11,958 nt of DNA from Candidatus Woesearchaeota archaeon (GTDB lineage: Archaea > Nanobdellota > Nanobdellia > Woesearchaeales > GW2011-AR9): positions 1 through 11,958 of the forward strand of contig JACPCC010000110.1 in NCBI GenBank assembly GCA_016179995.1, given 5' to 3'. A program made the position numbers and the translations under genes. Shown here in pieces: positions 10,721-11,958 of the stretch. Each line of letters starts with the position of its first letter. Within the stretch, counting starts at the first letter, position 1. The notes beneath the pieces were generated by a model. That model saw only the letters and a program-made list of their open reading frames with translations. It searched no databases and was not told where the DNA came from.

Positions 10721-11208
10721 TCATAGACCATTTAAAATTGGGATATAAAGGCTTGTTCAATGCTGCGGAGTTATATAATGTCATTGCATCCTGGTTCTTC
10801 GGAAAAGGTTGGGATTGGAAAGAAGCCGTAAACATGGAACGGGTTACACCAGAAGGGATACAGATCCACCAAGTTCATGAACCATGGAAAAGCGTTTCTG
10901 ATTATTATAAGATTTATATGAGAATTACCTTAAATATGATTGATGTAAAGGAGGTTGAAGTTGAATTTGAAGGAAAAACACTAAGGTTAAATCAAGGAGA
11001 AGTAAGGATGACCATTGACGGTTATGTTGTAGCTGATAGAAATAATTTCTGGACAGAACAGCCCTTCTTATGGTTTTTCACTATTATTTCTCAGAAATAT
11101 TTCTTCAAAAATCACTTTCAGAAATTTGAAGCATGGATAAAAGGAGATGTAGAAGACTTACACGATCGCGTTAAAAATTACTTAAATACCTTAACACTAA
11201 TGTTTTGA
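10702..11208 (+). CDS. Uncharacterised conserved-looking protein, 3' end probably replaced
   Basis: 168 residues, family not named by me. The sequence looks like a soluble alpha/beta protein: a helical N-terminus (YKGLFNAAELYNVIASWFF), alternating strands (residues 70-112, with KEVEVEFEGKTLRLNQGEVR and MTIDGYVVAD), an aromatic segment (WTEQPFLWFFTIISQKYFF, 117-135) and a helical end (DVEDLHDRVKNYLN). It overlaps the upstream membrane microprotein by 19 bases, and agaggt (10686-10691) may serve as ribosome binding site. The last residues (TLTLMF) are probably not native: from about 11175 the same bases read, in another frame, as the interior of a PfkB kinase. The true C-terminus may thus be missing by a few or many residues. 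It is probably co-expressed with the microprotein. Confidence 0.65.
   Translation: MSEKFLIIDHLKLGYKGLFNAAELYNVIASWFFGKGWDWKEAVNMERVTPEGIQIHQVHEPWKSVSDYYKIYMRITLNMIDVKEVEVEFEGKTLRLNQGEVRMTIDGYVVADRNNFWTEQPFLWFFTIISQKYFFKNHFQKFEAWIKGDVEDLHDRVKNYLNTLTLMF
11172..11200. other. Probable join between two unrelated sequences
   Basis: Up to about 11187 the bases make sense as the end of the 168-residue protein (VKNYLN). From 11175 on they make sense in another frame as PfkB interior (KLLKYLNTNVLITRGEKGMS). The kinase frame has a stop at 11172-11174 and no start with a plausible upstream domain. The overlap of about 13 bases legible in both frames is what a short-homology recombination or an assembler misjoin would leave. 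Confidence 0.6.
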
Positions 11209-11468
11209 TAACCAGGGGGGAAAAAGGCATGTCTTTGTTTGAAAAAGATGGAAATACAACAACTATACCTGCAAAAGCAAGAGAAGTATACAGCTTGATA
11301 GGAGCAGGAGACACAGTTGTTGCGACAATAGCTTTGGCAGCTGCATCAGGAGCTGAGTTAAAAGAAGCGGCATTGCTTGCTAACATTGCGGCCGGCATCA
11401 AAGTTGGAAAAATTGGCACTGCTTCCGTAAGCATAGACGAAATAAAAAAAGAAATTGAAAATTTATGA
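11205..11468 (+). CDS. 5'-truncated PfkB-family sugar kinase (heptose-7-phosphate kinase type)
   Basis: The C-terminal part of a ribokinase/PfkB-fold kinase. The first usable start is TTG at 11205 (87 residues), but recognisable sequence begins at 11175. The intact family is about 310-330 residues, so roughly the first 200 or more are missing. VLITRGEKGMSLFEKDG and the catalytic IGAGDTVVATIALA (the GAGD anion hole with the catalytic Asp) match the kinase half of HldE/RfaE, which phosphorylates D-glycero-D-manno-heptose 7-phosphate. GIKVGKIGTASVS is the typical ending. The 4-nt overlap (ATGA) with a GmhB-type phosphatase gene supports heptose activation for surface glycans. As it stands it cannot be active: the substrate domain is absent. 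Codon use differs from the rest of the window. Confidence 0.8.
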   Translation: MITRGEKGMSLFEKDGNTTTIPAKAREVYSLIGAGDTVVATIALAAASGAELKEAALLANIAAGIKVGKIGTASVSIDEIKKEIENL

Positions 11469-11958
11469 CATCAGCAATTTTCCTTGACAGAGATGGTGTA
11501 TTAGTTGAAGATATAGGTTTTCATTACAAAATTGAAGATTTTAAATTAACTCCAAATGCAGTTGAAGGACTAAAATTGTTAAAAAATTATAAATTGATAA
11601 TAATTACAAATCAATCCGGCATCGGAAGAGGATATTACACAATGAAAGATTTTAAAATTTTTAATGATTATTTAATTGATGAACTAAAAAAACACAGTAT
11701 AAAAATAGAAAAAACTTATGTGTGCCCACACAAGCCGGAAGATAATTGCGAATGCAGAAAGCCAAAAACAAAACTGATTAAAGACGCAGAAAAAGATTTT
11801 AATATTGATTTGAAAAATTCATACATGATAGGCGATAAAAATATTGATGTTGAAATGGGACATAATGCGGGCTGCAAGTCAATTTTAGTCTTGACCGGCA
11901 ACGGAATGAAAGAAAAAGGGCATTCAAAAGCAGATTACGTTGCGAAGGATTTATTCGA
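11465..11958 (+). CDS. gmhB: HAD phosphatase of the GmhB/histidinol-phosphatase type (cut by window end)
   Basis: 164 codons are visible and the gene runs off the window; the family is about 170-190 residues, so little is missing. HAD motifs are FLDRDGVL (6-13, nucleophile Asp8 and acid/base Asp10), ITNQSG (47-52, motif II) and MIGDKNIDVEMG (121-132, metal-binding Asp124 and Asp128). The zinc-stabilised loop is Cys87-x-His89 and Cys95-x-Cys97 (CPHKPEDNCECRKPK), which marks the HisB-N/GmhB group. GmhB removes the 1-phosphate of heptose 1,7-bisphosphate. Context with a heptose-kinase fragment favours GmhB over histidinol phosphatase. The start is an ATG overlapping the kinase stop as ATGA. Its codon use (many ATA and GCA/GCG) resembles the kinase fragment, not the upstream genes. 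Confidence 0.88.
   Translation, partial: MTSAIFLDRDGVLVEDIGFHYKIEDFKLTPNAVEGLKLLKNYKLIIITNQSGIGRGYYTMKDFKIFNDYLIDELKKHSIKIEKTYVCPHKPEDNCECRKPKTKLIKDAEKDFNIDLKNSYMIGDKNIDVEMGHNAGCKSILVLTGNGMKEKGHSKADYVAKDLF

Noticed and set aside
11171..11434. Minus-strand open frame of 87 codons over the kinase fragment
   Set aside because: The Ala/Pro/Ser-rich product is typical antisense translation of a PfkB gene; the plus frame carries the GAGD motif.
11716..11901. Minus-strand open frame inside gmhB
   Set aside because: The plus frame carries all HAD motifs and the zinc loop; this is a shadow.

Overview
The window is an AT-rich segment of an archaeal genome, most likely from a DPANN-type lineage (Woesearchaeota, Pacearchaeota or a relative). 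The archaeal signs are the split RNA polymerase large subunit (A' then A''), the order rpoA1-rpoA2-rpl30e-nusA-rps12-rps7, an archaeal ZPR1 zinc-finger protein, the ArvA/ArvB/ArvC set, and several TATA boxes 21-25 nt upstream of an ATG, which is the spacing of leaderless archaeal promoters. The exact phylum cannot be fixed by reading alone.

Layout. 1-3513 (+): transcription and translation cluster, with the end of RNAP A', then A'', L30e, NusA, S12 and S7. Long, A-rich, G-poor spacers separate these genes and are partly built of degenerate 12-13 bp tandem units. 3616-5276 (+): two unrecognised neighbouring genes where elongation-factor genes often sit in archaea. By hand alignment they share a ~60-residue helix-turn-helix-like unit, twice in the first protein and once clearly plus once in degraded form in the second. 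5309-6421 (-): a tRNA-guanine transglycosylase of the bacterial/queuosine type, not the longer archaeosine type. 6717-7088 (-): a small double zinc-ribbon protein, divergent from ZPR1 (7352-7876, +). 7931-10505 (-): arvA-arvB-arvC, the small-GTPase set linked to extracellular vesicle formation in Euryarchaeota (formerly oapABC), followed by an ADP-ribosylglycohydrolase. 10613-11208 (+): a 35-residue one-pass membrane microprotein overlapping an unrecognised 168-residue gene.

From about 11172 the sequence changes. The 3' end of the 168-residue gene runs directly into the middle of a PfkB-type heptose-7-phosphate kinase, followed with a 4-nt overlap by a GmhB-type HAD phosphatase cut by the window end. 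Alanine and isoleucine codon choice shifts at the same place. This is either a chimeric contig join or a recent recombination, so the last ~780 bases should not be assigned to this organism without checking.

No tRNA, rRNA, CRISPR array, insertion sequence or origin was recognised. The most interesting points are the repeat-protein gene pair, the bacterial-type TGT in an archaeal context, the vesicle-GTPase cluster with its amphipathic N-terminus and ADP-ribosylglycohydrolase neighbour, the overlapping membrane microprotein, and the terminal junction.
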